DNA of 64,000 nt from Ancylobacter oerskovii (GCF_018390555.1 NZ_JAHBGB010000002.1:372001-436000), one strand, 5' to 3'. Numbered from the stretch's first letter, positions 51,557-61,031 are shown. The notes: generated from the sequence alone by a model not told the origin. Numbers and translations: made by a program.

Positions 51557-51618
51557 CCGCCGCCGCGAGCGGGGCCGACATCCGCCCCCTCATCTGGCTC
51601 GCCTCCCGGCATCGTGAG

Positions 51619-51633
51619 CCCTGCATGGCAGGG
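51619..51633. promoter_or_regulatory. Palindrome CCCTGC-ATG-GCAGGG
   Basis: A perfect 6-bp-arm hairpin lies in the 271-bp gap between dadA and the MFS gene. It may be a weak terminator for dadA. I see nothing else in this gap. Confidence 0.4.
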
Positions 51634-51827
51634 TCCATGATCTTGGGGGTTGCCGGCGGCGCGGAATTCCGCGATGCGAGGGGAAGGGTCGCCCTGCGCT
51701 GCGGCCCGGTTCACGAGCCTGCCATGCCGCTCCCCCTCCCGGTTCCGCGTTTTCCATCGTCCCGTACCGCCGGGCGCACCGCCATGCCCGGCGCCGGCCG
51801 GTCGGGCAGCGGCCCGGGGCGCTTCCG

Positions 51828-53099
51828 ATGAACGCGCCCGCCCTGGCGGTGATCGAGCCTCCCCTCGACGCCGAGCGCCACGACCACCCGGCAAGGGCGG
51901 CAGGCACCGTGCCGACGGCGCCGCGGCCGCGCGTCAATCTGATGCTGATGGCGATGACCACCGCCGTCGCCACCTTCAGCATGCATGTCTTCGTACCGGC
52001 GTTGCCGGCCGCCGCCGCGGCATTGGCGGTCACGCCGTCGCAGATCCAGCTCACGGTGACGCTCTATCTCATCGGCCTCGCCCTCGGCCAGATCGTGCAC
52101 GGCCCGCTCTCCGATCGCTTCGGCCGCCGCCCGGTCATCCTCGGCGGCATCGGCGTCTATCTCGTCGGCACGGTGGGCGCGCTGCTGGCCCCCAGCCTCT
52201 CCACCCTGCTGCTGGCGCGGGTGCTGCAATCGGTGGGAAGCTGCGCCGGGCTGGTGATCGGGCGCGCCACCATCCGCGAGACGTCGACAGGGCGGGACGC
52301 CGTCGCCGCGCTCGCCGTGCTCGCCTCGGCGATCACGCTGTCCTCGGCCGTCGCGCCGCTGGTCGGCAGCTATCTCACGTTGCTCATCGGCTGGCGCATG
52401 CTGTTCGCGGTGCTGCTCGCCGCGGCGGCGGTGATCCTCCTGCTGCTCTATCTGCGCTTTCCCGAAACCAATACGGAACGCGGCGCACCGCTCAGCCTGC
52501 CCGGCATGGTCCGCACCTACGGCCTGCTCCTGCGCATGCCGGCCTTCATGGGCTATTCGCTGTGCGGCGCCGCCTGCACCGTCACCGCCTATGCCTTCTA
52601 CGCGGCGCTGCCCTTCCTCATCGGCGAGGAGCTGCCGCATGCCAGCCTCGGCATCGGCTTCATCTATCTCGCCGTCGTGACCGGCTCCATCCTGGGCGCC
52701 CTCGCCGCCCGGCAGGCTTCCCGCCGGATGAGCCTCGGCGCCATCGCCCTGATTGGAACCACGGCCGCCACGCTGGCCGCCCTCGCCTTCCTCGGCGGGC
52801 GCCTGCTGGCGCCGGACGCGGTGGCGACGGTGGTGGCGCCGCTCTTCGTCATGACCTTCGCCGGCGGCTTCGCCAATCCGGGTGCGGCGACGCTGGCGAT
52901 GAGCGCCAATCCGCATGCGGTCGGCACCGCCTCAAGCCTCTACGGCTTCATCCAGATGGCGGTCGGGGCGCTGGTGACGCTGTGCGTCGGCCTCATCGGC
53001 CACGACTCCCTGTCCGTCGGCGGAATCGTGACCGCCTCGATGAGCATCGGCCTCGCCGGCCTGCTGATCGCCCGCCGCGCCGGCCGCGCCGATCAGTAG
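51828..53099 (+). CDS. MFS drug-resistance transporter, Bcr/CflA type
   Basis: A 423-residue transporter with 12 hydrophobic segments after an ~35-residue polar N-terminus. It has FSMHVFVPALPAAAAALAV in the first helix, the MFS motif GPLSDRFGRRPVILGG, and RVLQSVGSCAGLVIGRATIRE. These are typical of Bcr/CflA proton-coupled exporters of drugs, sulfonamides or metabolites such as cysteine. ATG at 51828 is assumed; the GGGGC site before it is weak. Its stop overlaps the convergent SGNH gene by 7 nt. Confidence 0.92.
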   Translation: MNAPALAVIEPPLDAERHDHPARAAGTVPTAPRPRVNLMLMAMTTAVATFSMHVFVPALPAAAAALAVTPSQIQLTVTLYLIGLALGQIVHGPLSDRFGRRPVILGGIGVYLVGTVGALLAPSLSTLLLARVLQSVGSCAGLVIGRATIRETSTGRDAVAALAVLASAITLSSAVAPLVGSYLTLLIGWRMLFAVLLAAAAVILLLLYLRFPETNTERGAPLSLPGMVRTYGLLLRMPAFMGYSLCGAACTVTAYAFYAALPFLIGEELPHASLGIGFIYLAVVTGSILGALAARQASRRMSLGAIALIGTTAATLAALAFLGGRLLAPDAVATVVAPLFVMTFAGGFANPGAATLAMSANPHAVGTASSLYGFIQMAVGALVTLCVGLIGHDSLSVGGIVTASMSIGLAGLLIARRAGRADQ

Positions 53100-54232
53100 G
53101 CGGCCGCCGGCACGCCGGCCGCGGCGATGGCCGCATCCCTCGCATCGTCGCCGGGCGGCGGCAGATAGGCGAGGTTGCTCACATAGGGGCCGCCGCCTTC
53201 GCCGTTGCCCGGCACCATGTTGAACCGCTCGACGAGGAACGCCTCGTAGCGCGGGACATCGGTCCGCTCGAGCGCGGTGAGCACCACCCGGCGCGGCCCC
53301 TTGCGCTCCATCGCCGTCCAGCGCTTCCAGTCCAGGGTGAAATTCTTGATGCGGAATTTTTCCGGCGTCTTGACGAGCTCGACATGGGCGGTGTGGAGCA
53401 ACACGGGCCGCTCGCCCTCCTCCTCCAGCAGCAGCGGCCGGGAATCCGCGGTGGCAAGGAAGGACAGGCAGATCAGCGGCCCGGGCAGTTCCACCGCCAG
53501 CGGCCGCGCCGGCTGCAGCACGCTGCCCGTCCGGGCGAAGCGGCTATTGGAGAAGGCGCGCCTGTCGAGGTCGCCCGACATCTCGCTCACCGGCCAGAGC
53601 ACCGCGCGGTCGAAGGCCTGCGCGTGCAGCGGCGCCGGGCACGGCGCCGGAAGGCGCGTGGGCGCGGCGGTCAGATGCTTGGCGACATAGCGGCCGAGCA
53701 TGGGCGCGCCCTTTTCGAGATCGTAGTGAACCTCGTCTTTGTAATGGGTGCTGATCCGCGCCTGGTCGTTATCGAGCAGGTTGCGGAGCGAGAGGTCGAA
53801 ATCGAGCAGCCTCACATCGCGCGCGCCGGCATAGTGCCGCACGATCTCCCTCATCCCGGCGCGGATCCGCTCGGTGCGGTCGCGATAGCGCTCGGAACGC
53901 CGCCCCAGCAGCAGATGGAAGACCTGCGCCCGCGCATTGTGCTGCAGGATGTGGCGCAGCAGGCCCTCATAGGCGCATTGCCAGGTGTCGAAGCCTTCCG
54001 GCGTCGCCAGCGACATGTCGTTGATGGCGAATTCGACGACGATCTTGTCGAATTCCTCCAGCGATCCGCTCGTCTTCAGGTTTTCGAGCCCGATCAGGCA
54101 ATTATTGGCGCCGACGCTCAGATTGGTCAGCCTGGCGGCGACCCGCGCCTTCTTTTTTAGCCACTCCGAGGTATGGCTCAGATATCCCGGCTTCATCACG
54201 GAATTCGAGCCGCCGATCACCAGGATCTTCAT
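53093..54232 (-). CDS. SGNH/GDSL-like hydrolase, cytoplasmic
   Basis: A 379-residue protein. Residues 1-190 look like an SGNH hydrolase: block I VIGGSNSV with the candidate nucleophile S9, block II NLSVGANNC, block III VEFAINDMS and block V KDEVHYD with a DxxH-like pair. The C-terminal half (about 205-379) is an unknown beta-rich domain (FRIKNFTLDWKRWTAMERKGPR). No signal peptide is present, so it probably acts inside the cell, perhaps on glycan or polysaccharide substituents. ATG at 54232 is chosen over a TTG at 54298. Confidence 0.75.
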   Translation of the reverse strand: MKILVIGGSNSVMKPGYLSHTSEWLKKKARVAARLTNLSVGANNCLIGLENLKTSGSLEEFDKIVVEFAINDMSLATPEGFDTWQCAYEGLLRHILQHNARAQVFHLLLGRRSERYRDRTERIRAGMREIVRHYAGARDVRLLDFDLSLRNLLDNDQARISTHYKDEVHYDLEKGAPMLGRYVAKHLTAAPTRLPAPCPAPLHAQAFDRAVLWPVSEMSGDLDRRAFSNSRFARTGSVLQPARPLAVELPGPLICLSFLATADSRPLLLEEEGERPVLLHTAHVELVKTPEKFRIKNFTLDWKRWTAMERKGPRRVVLTALERTDVPRYEAFLVERFNMVPGNGEGGGPYVSNLAYLPPPGDDARDAAIAAAGVPAAAY

Positions 54233-54320
54233 CGCAACACGCCGATCCGACCAGAAGGATTTCCGGCGGATCTTGGCCACGCCCTTCACATTACGCAAGG
54301 TAATATGACGGAGGCATCGT

Positions 54321-54713
54321 TCATACGGGATCGATCGGCCGCGGCCGGCGGTTCTTGTCGATCGCCACGAAGGTGAAGGTGGCCTCGGTGACCTTGATCA
54401 TCTCCTCGCCTTCGCGCTTGCGGCGCCAGGCTTCGATACGGATCTTCAGCGAGGTGCGGCCGACCGCGATGATGGTGCCGTAGAAGCTCACCTCGTCGCC
54501 CACCAGCACCGGGCTGAGGAACGCCATGGCCTCCACCGCCACCGTGGCGGCGCGCCCCTTGACGCGGCGGGTGGCGACATTGCCGGCGGCGAGGTCCATA
54601 TGCGCCATGAGCCAGCCGCCGAAAATATCGCCCGCGGGATTGGTATCGGCCGGCATGGCGATGGTGCGGATGACCGGGCTGTCATTCGGCGGCGGCGGGG
54701 CGTGGTCTGTCAT
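54321..54713 (-). CDS. Acyl-CoA thioesterase, YciA type
   Basis: A 130-residue hotdog-fold thioesterase. It carries IRTIAMPADTNPAGDIFGGWLMAHMDLAAG with the catalytic Asp, VEAMAFLSPVLVGDEVSFYGTI and EATFTFVAID, all as in YciA. It hydrolyses acyl-CoAs to free acid and CoA in the cytoplasm. Length matches the family. It appears to be expressed alone, 88 nt upstream of the SGNH gene on the same strand. Confidence 0.94.
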   Translation of the reverse strand: MTDHAPPPPNDSPVIRTIAMPADTNPAGDIFGGWLMAHMDLAAGNVATRRVKGRAATVAVEAMAFLSPVLVGDEVSFYGTIIAVGRTSLKIRIEAWRRKREGEEMIKVTEATFTFVAIDKNRRPRPIDPV

Positions 54714-54879
54714 GTCCGGCCTACCCTTCGGGCATCTGTGATCGAGCCGGGCTACCGAACGGCGAAGCCGCCAATCTGGAAATAGTAGAATAGTATGAAC
54801 GGGGCATCGGCCCGGTCGATGCAGCGCAAGATGCCGCCTAATTTTTAATCAACAAGATCAGTTTGCGAGCAGACCATAA

Positions 54880-54911
54880 AAAAGGGCCGGACACGAGGTG
54901 CCGGCCCTTTT
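54880..54911. terminator. Terminator downstream of gstI
   Basis: AAAAGGGCCGG (54880-54890) pairs with CCGGCCCTTTT (54901-54911), and AAAAAA/TTTTTT flanks both sides. On the minus strand it is an excellent intrinsic terminator for gstI. Confidence 0.88.
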
Positions 54912-54967
54912 GGGAAGAGACCACCGTACCGGGTACGGGCAAGCATCGGACATTGGTGTCACGCCGG

Positions 54968-55168
54968 TCACGACCGCTTGTCGGTCGGCCGATCCTGCTT
55001 GATCGCCTCTTCATGATACCAGCCGGCATCAAAAGCCACCGGCACCGCGCGCAGGGCGGCGGCATTGGCATCGAGGCGCTCATTCTCGCGGCGACCGACC
55101 AGGCTGGCCCGCCCGCCCCGGGGGAACTCGTAAATCTTGGCGGAGCCGCCAATGGGACTGACATTCAT
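54968..55168 (-). CDS. gstI: GstI-like small protein (DUF2735), regulator of glutamine synthetase II
   Basis: A 66-residue DUF2735 protein. It has KIYEFPRGGRASLVGRREN in the middle and FDAGWYHEEAIKQDRP near the end, both characteristic of the family. In Rhizobium leguminosarum the similarly sized GstI is encoded divergently from glnII and inhibits GSII synthesis after transcription. The same divergent layout is seen here, 432 bp from glnII. AGGAGAAG precedes the ATG at 55168, and a strong terminator follows. The inhibitory role is inferred from the homologue. Confidence 0.85.
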   Translation of the reverse strand: MNVSPIGGSAKIYEFPRGGRASLVGRRENERLDANAAALRAVPVAFDAGWYHEEAIKQDRPTDKRS

Positions 55169-55600
55169 CGTTTCTTCTCCTGTTTACGCCGCGCCTGCCG
55201 GCAGCGGCGGTCACTCCTATATAGCACGAGATGCCCGAACATCGATCAGTATGAGTAAAAAAATATCATTGAATGCATATTATTTAATCACACGCTCGAT
55301 TGCCCGGCCGACCGGCACTCCGGCCGCACCGCCCCAAGGTCAACGCCGCCGCGCCCGATGGGTTCACGACCCGCTTCGGACACCGGCAAAGCCCGGCGCG
55401 ACAGCATCCCGTCGCCGGCCGGCCATCGGCGCGCGACGCGTCTCTCCGCACGGGCGACCACATACGGAGATACCGAACGCATCTCGCCCGCAGGAACTGG
55501 CACGGATAATGCTTGATAGGCGGCAGGCCGTTGGCGACCGAACCCACGACGGTCACTGGCAGCAACCTTGTTGGCGTCGCCAGCTCACGAGAGACCTGAT
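55169..55600. other. Divergent gstI-glnII control region
   Basis: 432 bp without a supported gene. Near gstI lies a TATATAG that could be its -10. An AT-rich island (about 55250-55290) stands out and may allow DNA bending for sigma54 activation. I could not find convincing NtrC sites. A sigma54-type promoter sits at 55498-55513. Confidence 0.6.
55498..55513 (+). promoter_or_regulatory. Sigma54 (RpoN) promoter of glnII
   Basis: TGGCACGGATAATGCT matches the -24/-12 consensus TGGCACG-N4-TTGCW except for A in place of the first T. Spacing of GG and GC is correct. It lies 88 nt before the glnII ATG. glnII is known to be NtrC/sigma54-controlled in rhizobia. Confidence 0.8.
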
Positions 55601-56635
55601 ATGACGAAGTACAAGCTCGAATACATCTGGCTGGACGGCTACAAGCCGGTCCCCAACCTGCGCGGCAAGACGCAGATCAAGGAATTCGACCATTTCCCGG
55701 CGCTTGAAGAGCTGCCGCTCTGGGGCTTCGACGGCTCCTCGACCGAGCAGGCCGAAGGCCGCTCCTCGGATTGCGTGCTGAAGCCGGTCGCCGTCTATCC
55801 CGATCCCGCCCGCAAGAACGGCGTGCTGGTGATGTGCGAAGTGATGATGCCCGATGGCGTCACCCCGCATGTGTCCAACGCCCGCGCCACCATTCTCGAC
55901 GATGAAGGCGCCTGGTTCGGCTTCGAGCAGGAATACTTCTTCTACAAGGACGGCCGTCCGCTCGGCTTCCCCGAGCATGGTTATCCCGCGCCGCAGGGCC
56001 CCTATTACACCGGCGTCGGCTACAAGAATGTCGGCGACGTCGCCCGCCAGATCGTGGAAGAGCATCTCGAGCTCTGCCTCGAGGCCGGCATCAACCACGA
56101 AGGCATCAACGCGGAAGTCGCGAAGGGCCAGTGGGAATTCCAGATCTTCGGCAAGGGCTCCAAGAAGGCCGCCGACGAAGTGTGGATGGCCCGCTACCTG
56201 CTGCAGCGCCTGACCGAGAAGTACGGCATCGACATCGAGTGGCACTGCAAGCCGCTCGGCGACACCGACTGGAACGGCTCGGGCATGCACTGCAACTTCT
56301 CCACGAAGTTCATGCGCGAAGTGGGCGGCAAGGCCTATTTCGAGGCGCTGATGGCGCAGTTCGCCACGAACCTCGAGGACCACATCGCCGTCTACGGCCC
56401 GGACAACCACATGCGCCTCACCGGCAAGCATGAGACCGCGCCGTGGAACAAGTTCTCCTACGGCGTGGCCGACCGCGGCGCCTCGATCCGCGTGCCCCAC
56501 TCCTTCATCAAGAACGACTACAAGGGCTATCTCGAGGATCGCCGCCCCAACTCCCAGGGCGACCCCTACCAGATCGCCTCCCAGGTTCTGAAGACCATTT
56601 CCGAGGTCTCGACCGCCGCTTCCGCGGCCGCGTGA
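55601..56635 (+). CDS. glnII: Glutamine synthetase II (eukaryote-like GSII)
   Basis: A 344-residue type II glutamine synthetase. It begins MTKYKLEYIWLDGYKPVPNL and carries LWGFDGSSTEQAEG, the metal/ATP segment FGFEQEYFF, GINHEGINAEVAKGQWEFQI and NHMRLTGKHETA. GSII is smaller than the bacterial dodecameric enzyme, is heat-labile and is not adenylylated. It condenses glutamate and ammonia with ATP. ATG at 55601 is chosen over an in-frame codon at 55568. Expression is probably nitrogen-controlled through the sigma54 promoter and restrained by GstI. A terminator follows. Confidence 0.97.
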   Translation: MTKYKLEYIWLDGYKPVPNLRGKTQIKEFDHFPALEELPLWGFDGSSTEQAEGRSSDCVLKPVAVYPDPARKNGVLVMCEVMMPDGVTPHVSNARATILDDEGAWFGFEQEYFFYKDGRPLGFPEHGYPAPQGPYYTGVGYKNVGDVARQIVEEHLELCLEAGINHEGINAEVAKGQWEFQIFGKGSKKAADEVWMARYLLQRLTEKYGIDIEWHCKPLGDTDWNGSGMHCNFSTKFMREVGGKAYFEALMAQFATNLEDHIAVYGPDNHMRLTGKHETAPWNKFSYGVADRGASIRVPHSFIKNDYKGYLEDRRPNSQGDPYQIASQVLKTISEVSTAASAAA

Positions 56636-56680
56636 GCCTTCATGACGATGCGGGCTCCCCGCATCGTCCCTCGCCTTGGA

Positions 56681-56712
56681 AAGCCCGGCGCGCCCTGCGG
56701 TGCGCCGGGCTT
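56681..56712 (+). terminator. Intrinsic terminator of glnII
   Basis: AAGCCCGGCGC pairs with GCGCCGGGCTT around a 10-nt loop and is followed by TT. It lies 46 nt after the stop. Confidence 0.88.
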
Positions 56713-56713
56713 T

Positions 56714-56781
56714 TCCATGCGCCTCGCCTGTCCATGCGCCCTCGCCTGTCCATGCGCCCCTCGTCCATGCGTCCTCGCCTG
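56714..56781. repeat. Tandem repeat, about 18-bp unit, four copies
   Basis: Units are TCCATGCGCCTCGCCTG, TCCATGCGCCCTCGCCTG, TCCATGCGCCCCTCG and TCCATGCGTCCTCGCCTG. It starts directly after the glnII terminator and lies in the convergent gap before the nitroreductase stop. Unit lengths of 17, 18, 15 and 18 show small slippage changes. Confidence 0.85.
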
Positions 56782-56827
56782 CGCGGGGCACCGCGCTGAT
56801 GAACCGGCGGCCACGCCGCCGCCCATC

Positions 56828-57409
56828 TCACGCCGCGGGCGGCGCCCAGAAGCTCGTCAAGGCGGCGACATCGGGTCTCGGACGCTCCGGCGGCACGCTG
56901 ACGGCCGTGCCGACATGCACGATGCCGGCGATCCTCTCGCCCTCCCCGGCGCCGATCGACGCCGCGGCCTCCGGGTGGGTGGCCGCCCAGCCGGTGACCC
57001 ACATCGCCCCGAAGCCGGAAGCATGTGCCGCCTGCATCAGGTTCATGCACACGGCGCCGGCGGAAAGCTCCTGCTCGAACACCGGGATCGCGCAGGCACG
57101 GTCGGGCCGGCTGATCACCACCACCGCCATGGGGGAAGCGAGAAACAGGCGCTCCATGATCCCGGCGAACTTCTCCCGCTTGGCCGGCTCCATCTGCGGA
57201 TTGGCGGCGCGGTAGAGCGGCGCCAGGCGGCGGCCGAGCTCCGCCCGCGCCTCGCCGGCGACGATGACGAAGCGCCACGGCTCGCGCAGGCCGTGATCGG
57301 GCACCCGCACCGCCAGGGCGAGCATGTCGCGCAATTGTGCGTCGGAGGGAGCCGGCAGCGTCAGCGCCGCCGGCGGCACCGAGCGCCGGCACGCCATGGC
57401 GGCCAGCAT
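56828..57409 (-). CDS. Nitroreductase-family protein
   Basis: A 193-residue (or longer) flavin-dependent reductase. It has CRRSVPPAALTLPAPSDAQL for FMN phosphate, ALAVRVPDHGLREPWRFVIV, and GFGAMWVTGWAATHP with GIVHVGTAV. These are typical of YdjA-like nitroreductases, which reduce nitro compounds or quinones with NAD(P)H. The start is uncertain: ATG at 57409 has no ribosome binding site, while GGAGG at 57485-57489 sits ahead of an in-frame ATT at 57478 that would add 23 residues. It is convergent with glnII. Confidence 0.88.
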   Translation of the reverse strand: MLAAMACRRSVPPAALTLPAPSDAQLRDMLALAVRVPDHGLREPWRFVIVAGEARAELGRRLAPLYRAANPQMEPAKREKFAGIMERLFLASPMAVVVISRPDRACAIPVFEQELSAGAVCMNLMQAAHASGFGAMWVTGWAATHPEAAASIGAGEGERIAGIVHVGTAVSVPPERPRPDVAALTSFWAPPAA

Positions 57410-57734
57410 CTGCGGCAGCGCAGGCAGGAGCGCCGCAGCGGGAGCGGCGAGGGTTTCGGACGGTGACGTGTCGGAAATGGCGAATCCTCCAGGCTGGCAC
57501 CGCGGGAATCCCGGCCGTCCGCGGAGGTTGACGACGGTTCCGGCATAGCCCAGCCCCACCGGGCGGTCAAAAGCGTGCCGACGGCCGCTTCGCGGGCCTC
57601 GTCCGCGCCGATCGCAAAGAATCATCCGGCGCGGGGGCGACGCAACGGCGGTTTTGGTCGACAATATCCCATCCGCCGTCGGGCGACCGGCGCGGACAAC
57701 CCGAAAACGGGGCACAGCCTCCAAGGAGCATGAA
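57410..57734. other. Divergent intergenic region, nitroreductase / GNAT
   Basis: 325 bp if the nitroreductase starts at 57409, or 256 bp if it starts at the ATT. No RNA gene or clear operator is visible. A possible promoter-like TCGACAATATCCC tract lies near 57658. Confidence 0.5.
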
Positions 57735-58055
57735 ATGAGCATGAACGGCGAAATCCCGGTCCGCGACAACCGCGCCCAGGACCGTTTCGAGATCGAGATC
57801 GACGGGCATCTCGCCATCGCCCAGTATGTGCTGGCACCGGACCACATCATCTTCACCCACACCGAGGTCCCGCCGGAACTCGGCGGCCGCGGCCTCGCCA
57901 CCCGGCTGGTGGAGGCCGGCCTCGCCAGCGCCCGCGAGCGGCACCTCTCGGTCATCCCGCGCTGCTCGGTATTCGGCCGCTACATGATCAAGCACCCGGA
58001 AACCCATAATCTGATGGCGCCGGAAATCCGCGCCACTCTGGGCCTTCCGGTCTGA
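57735..58055 (+). CDS. Small GNAT-family N-acetyltransferase (COG2388, YjdJ type)
   Basis: A 106-residue acetyltransferase-like protein. It shows DRFEIEIDGHLAIAQYVLAPDHIIFTHTEVPPELGGRGLATRLV, where GGRGLATRL is the acetyl-CoA loop, and ARERHLSVIPRCSVFGRYMIKHPE. This compact GNAT group is common in bacteria and its substrates are mostly unknown. ATG at 57735 is used; AAGGAG lies just before an out-of-frame ATG at 57730. It is probably monocistronic. Confidence 0.88.
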   Translation: MSMNGEIPVRDNRAQDRFEIEIDGHLAIAQYVLAPDHIIFTHTEVPPELGGRGLATRLVEAGLASARERHLSVIPRCSVFGRYMIKHPETHNLMAPEIRATLGLPV

Positions 58056-58162
58056 TCGTCCACCGCATCGGCGTGGCGCCGGCGCATCACCCGCTGGGGA
58101 AAGCGCCGGCTCCAAACGCTTCATTAACGCTGATCTTCTATGCCTGAAGCCAGTTGAGAGGC

Positions 58163-58181
58163 GGGCCGCCAATGGCGGTCC
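58163..58181. promoter_or_regulatory. Dyad GGGCCGCC-AAT-GGCGGTCC upstream of ftsK
   Basis: Arms match at 7 of 8 positions. It lies 34 nt before the ftsK ATG, so it could form a hairpin in the leader or act as an operator. Confidence 0.35.
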
Positions 58182-58214
58182 GTCACGGTTCCAGCGGCAC
58201 AGGTTTGGCGGCTC

Positions 58215-61031
58215 ATGCGTTTCCCGGATCGTCCTTCCGATCGGAATGATTCCCCATCCACCGGCACGTCGGACGACGCCGCGCGCGCCGCGCGCCTGGT
58301 CTCGCGCGCCAATCACAAGCTGAACGCGCCACCGCCGCCCCAGGTGAAGAATCCGGCCGGCGGCCCCGGCACCACCTTGCCGGCGCCCTCGCTCTATGCC
58401 GGCGCGCCGCTCGCCGAGCCGCCCGCCCGGCCGGCTTCCGCCGGCTATCCCGCCACCGGCATGCCGCGCGTGCCCGCCGTGCCGCGGGATCCCGCGCCGC
58501 TGCGCGAGCCGGCCTATGCCGGCAACCCCGTTCCCGCCGTGGCGCCCGGCCCGCGCGTGGTGATTCCGAGCTGGCTGCAGCCCTTCACCATGCCGCCCAA
58601 TACCCGTTTCACCCGCACCCCGGACTATCTGCTGCGCCAGCCGCCGGCCCCCGAGCCCGCGCCGGCCGCGGAGGTTCCGGCCGTGCCGACCGCCGCACCG
58701 GCGGCCGCGGCGGCACGCCCGCCGGCGCTGGTGGTGCAGCCGCGCAAGCCGCCGGCCTCGCCCATCCTGCAGCCGGCGACCCCCAACAGCGCCCTGTCGA
58801 CGGTCCATGCGGCCGCCGAGCCGGCGCCGGCAGCGACGGTGCCGGAGCCCTCTCCCGCCGCGCCGGCCCCCACCGCCACCTTCCAGCCGCAGCCCGGCGA
58901 GGGCCTGCCGAGCTCCATCCAGCGTATTGCCGGGCTGATCCAGCTCGGCTGGGCGGAGCCGCCGGCGGTGGCCGCGCATCAGGACATGGCGGTGGCGCTC
59001 GACGCGCCGGCCGTGTCCCCGGTCGAGGACGGACCCGCATCCGACGACGCCTTCGACGACGTTCTGGAGATGGCGGCGGAGCTCGACATCGAGGAGGACG
59101 ACGCGTTCGAGCAAGACGAGGACGTCGAGGACTTCGACGACGACGAGACAGACGATCTCGCGATCCTGCCGGATTCCGCCGATGCGGGGGCTCCGCTCGC
59201 CGCCGCGACGGCGGTGATCGTGGAAAGCACGCCGGTCGAGGAGATGCTTGCCACCGTCGCTCCGGCGCCGGAAGCCGCGCAGCAGGATGCCGCCGGAGCC
59301 TTCGATGCCGCCTATGGCCTCGGGGGCGCCGCCGTCACCTTCTCCTGGCCGGCCTTCGCCATCGCGGCCTCGGCTCCGGCCCCGGCACCGGAACGCCCGG
59401 CGCCGGTCGCCGCCCAGCCGGCCCCGGCTCCCGAGCCCGCGGCGGTGCCGGCGCCGCGGCCCGTCGCGGCACCTCCGGTCCCCGCGGTCCCCACGCGCAT
59501 CGGCTATGATCTGCCGCCGCTCGACCTGCTCACCGTCCCCCCGGAAGTCGAGCCGGATTACCAGCTCTCGGAAGAATTCCTGGAGCGCAATTCGGTGAAG
59601 CTGCAGCAGGTGCTGCACGATTTCGGCGTGCGCGGCGAGATCATCGACGCCAATCCCGGTCCGGTGGTGACGCTCTACGAGCTGGAGCCGGCGCCCGGCA
59701 TCAAGTCGAGCCGGGTCATCGGCCTCTCCGCGGACATCTCCCGCTCAATGAGCGCGATCTCCGCCCGCGTCGCGGTGGTGGAGGGGCGCAACGTCATCGG
59801 CATCGAGCTGCCCAACCAGCGCCGCGAGACGGTATGGCTGCGCGAGATGCTGTCGAGCCACGAATTCGAGGCGGCTAAGGCCAAGCTCGGCATCGCGCTC
59901 GGCAAGACCATCGGCGGCGAGCCGGTGATCGTCGACCTCGCCAAGATGCCGCATCTGCTCGTTGCCGGCACCACCGGCTCCGGCAAGTCGGTTGCCATCA
60001 ACACCATGATCCTGAGCCTGCTCTACCGGCACCGCCCGGACCAGTGCCGGCTGATCATGATCGACCCGAAGATGCTGGAACTCTCGGTCTATGAGGGCAT
60101 CCCGCACCTCCTCACCCCCGTCGTCACCGACCCGAAGAAGGCGATCGTCGCCCTCAAATGGGCGGTGCGCGAGATGGAGGAGCGCTACAAGAAGATGAGC
60201 CGCCTCGGCGTGCGCAACATCGACGGCTTCAATGCCCGCGTGGCGGAGGCGGCGGCCAAGGGCGAGATCATCACCCGCACCGTGCAGAAGGGCTTCGACC
60301 GCGAGACCGGGGAGATGATGGAGGAAGAGGAGATCATGGATCTCTCGCCCCTCCCCTACATCGTGATCGTGGTCGACGAGATGGCCGACCTGATGATGGT
60401 GGCCGGCAAGGACATCGAGGGCGCCATCCAGCGCCTCGCCCAGATGGCCCGCGCCGCCGGCATCCACCTGATCATGGCGACCCAGCGCCCGAGCGTCGAC
60501 GTCATCACCGGCACCATCAAGGCCAACTTCCCCACCCGCATCTCCTTCCAGGTGACGAGCAAGATCGACAGTCGGACCATCCTCGGCGAGATGGGCGCCG
60601 AGCAGCTGCTCGGCCAGGGCGACATGCTCTACATGGCCGGCGGCGGGCGCATCTCCCGCGTGCACGGCCCGTTCGTCTCCGACCAGGAGGTCGAGCGCGT
60701 CGTCGAGCATCTGAAGGCGCAGGGCCGGCCGGACTATCTCGACGAGGTGACGGCCGAGGACGACGAGGAGGTCGTGCCGCCGGCGGGCGGGGACGCGGCG
60801 GTGTTCGACGCCACCGCCATGGGCGCCGAGCCGGGCGATCTCTACGACCAGGCCGTCGCCGTGGTGATGCGCGACCGCAAGGCCTCCACCAGCTACATCC
60901 AGCGCCGGCTGCAGATCGGCTACAACCGCGCCGCCTCGATCATGGAGCGGATGGAGAATGAGGGGCTGGTGGGTCCCGCCAACCATGCCGGCAAGCGCGA
61001 GATCATCTCGGACGGCCGCTCGGGTCACTAA
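58215..61031 (+). CDS. ftsK: FtsK/SpoIIIE-type DNA translocase lacking membrane segments
   Basis: A 938-residue translocase. Residues 1-430 are proline/alanine-rich, with an acidic stretch at about 276-315, and contain no transmembrane helix. The alpha-beta motor follows, starting near [16 protein letters not shown], with Walker [11 protein letters not shown] (about 583-592) and Walker [14 protein letters not shown] (about 715-727), an [12 protein letters not shown] segment, and an insertion around [18 protein letters not shown] common in alphaproteobacteria. Residues about 872-934 form the gamma winged helix ([21 protein letters not shown]) that reads KOPS-like DNA sites. It moves DNA during segregation or repair; without membrane helices it is not a standard septal FtsK. 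Confidence 0.93.
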   Translation: MRFPDRPSDRNDSPSTGTSDDAARAARLVSRANHKLNAPPPPQVKNPAGGPGTTLPAPSLYAGAPLAEPPARPASAGYPATGMPRVPAVPRDPAPLREPAYAGNPVPAVAPGPRVVIPSWLQPFTMPPNTRFTRTPDYLLRQPPAPEPAPAAEVPAVPTAAPAAAAARPPALVVQPRKPPASPILQPATPNSALSTVHAAAEPAPAATVPEPSPAAPAPTATFQPQPGEGLPSSIQRIAGLIQLGWAEPPAVAAHQDMAVALDAPAVSPVEDGPASDDAFDDVLEMAAELDIEEDDAFEQDEDVEDFDDDETDDLAILPDSADAGAPLAAATAVIVESTPVEEMLATVAPAPEAAQQDAAGAFDAAYGLGGAAVTFSWPAFAIAASAPAPAPERPAPVAAQPAPAPEPAAVPAPRPVAAPPVPAVPTRIGYDLPPLDLLTVPPEVEPDYQLSEEFLERNSVKLQQVLHDFGVRGEIIDANPGPVVTLYELEPAPGIKSSRVIGLSADISRSMSAISARVAVVEGRNVIGIELPNQRRETVWLREMLSSHEFEAAKAKLGIALGKTIGGEPVIVDLAKMPHLLVAGTTGSGKSVAINTMILSLLYRHRPDQCRLIMIDPKMLELSVYEGIPHLLTPVVTDPKKAIVALKWAVREMEERYKKMSRLGVRNIDGFNARVAEAAAKGEIITRTVQKGFDRETGEMMEEEEIMDLSPLPYIVIVVDEMADLMMVAGKDIEGAIQRLAQMARAAGIHLIMATQRPSVDVITGTIKANFPTRISFQVTSKIDSRTILGEMGAEQLLGQGDMLYMAGGGRISRVHGPFVSDQEVERVVEHLKAQGRPDYLDEVTAEDDEEVVPPAGGDAAVFDATAMGAEPGDLYDQAVAVVMRDRKASTSYIQRRLQIGYNRAASIMERMENEGLVGPANHAGKREIISDGRSGH

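Noticed and set aside
56714-56781. CRISPR-like array
   Set aside because: Units are contiguous without spacers, and no cas genes are present.
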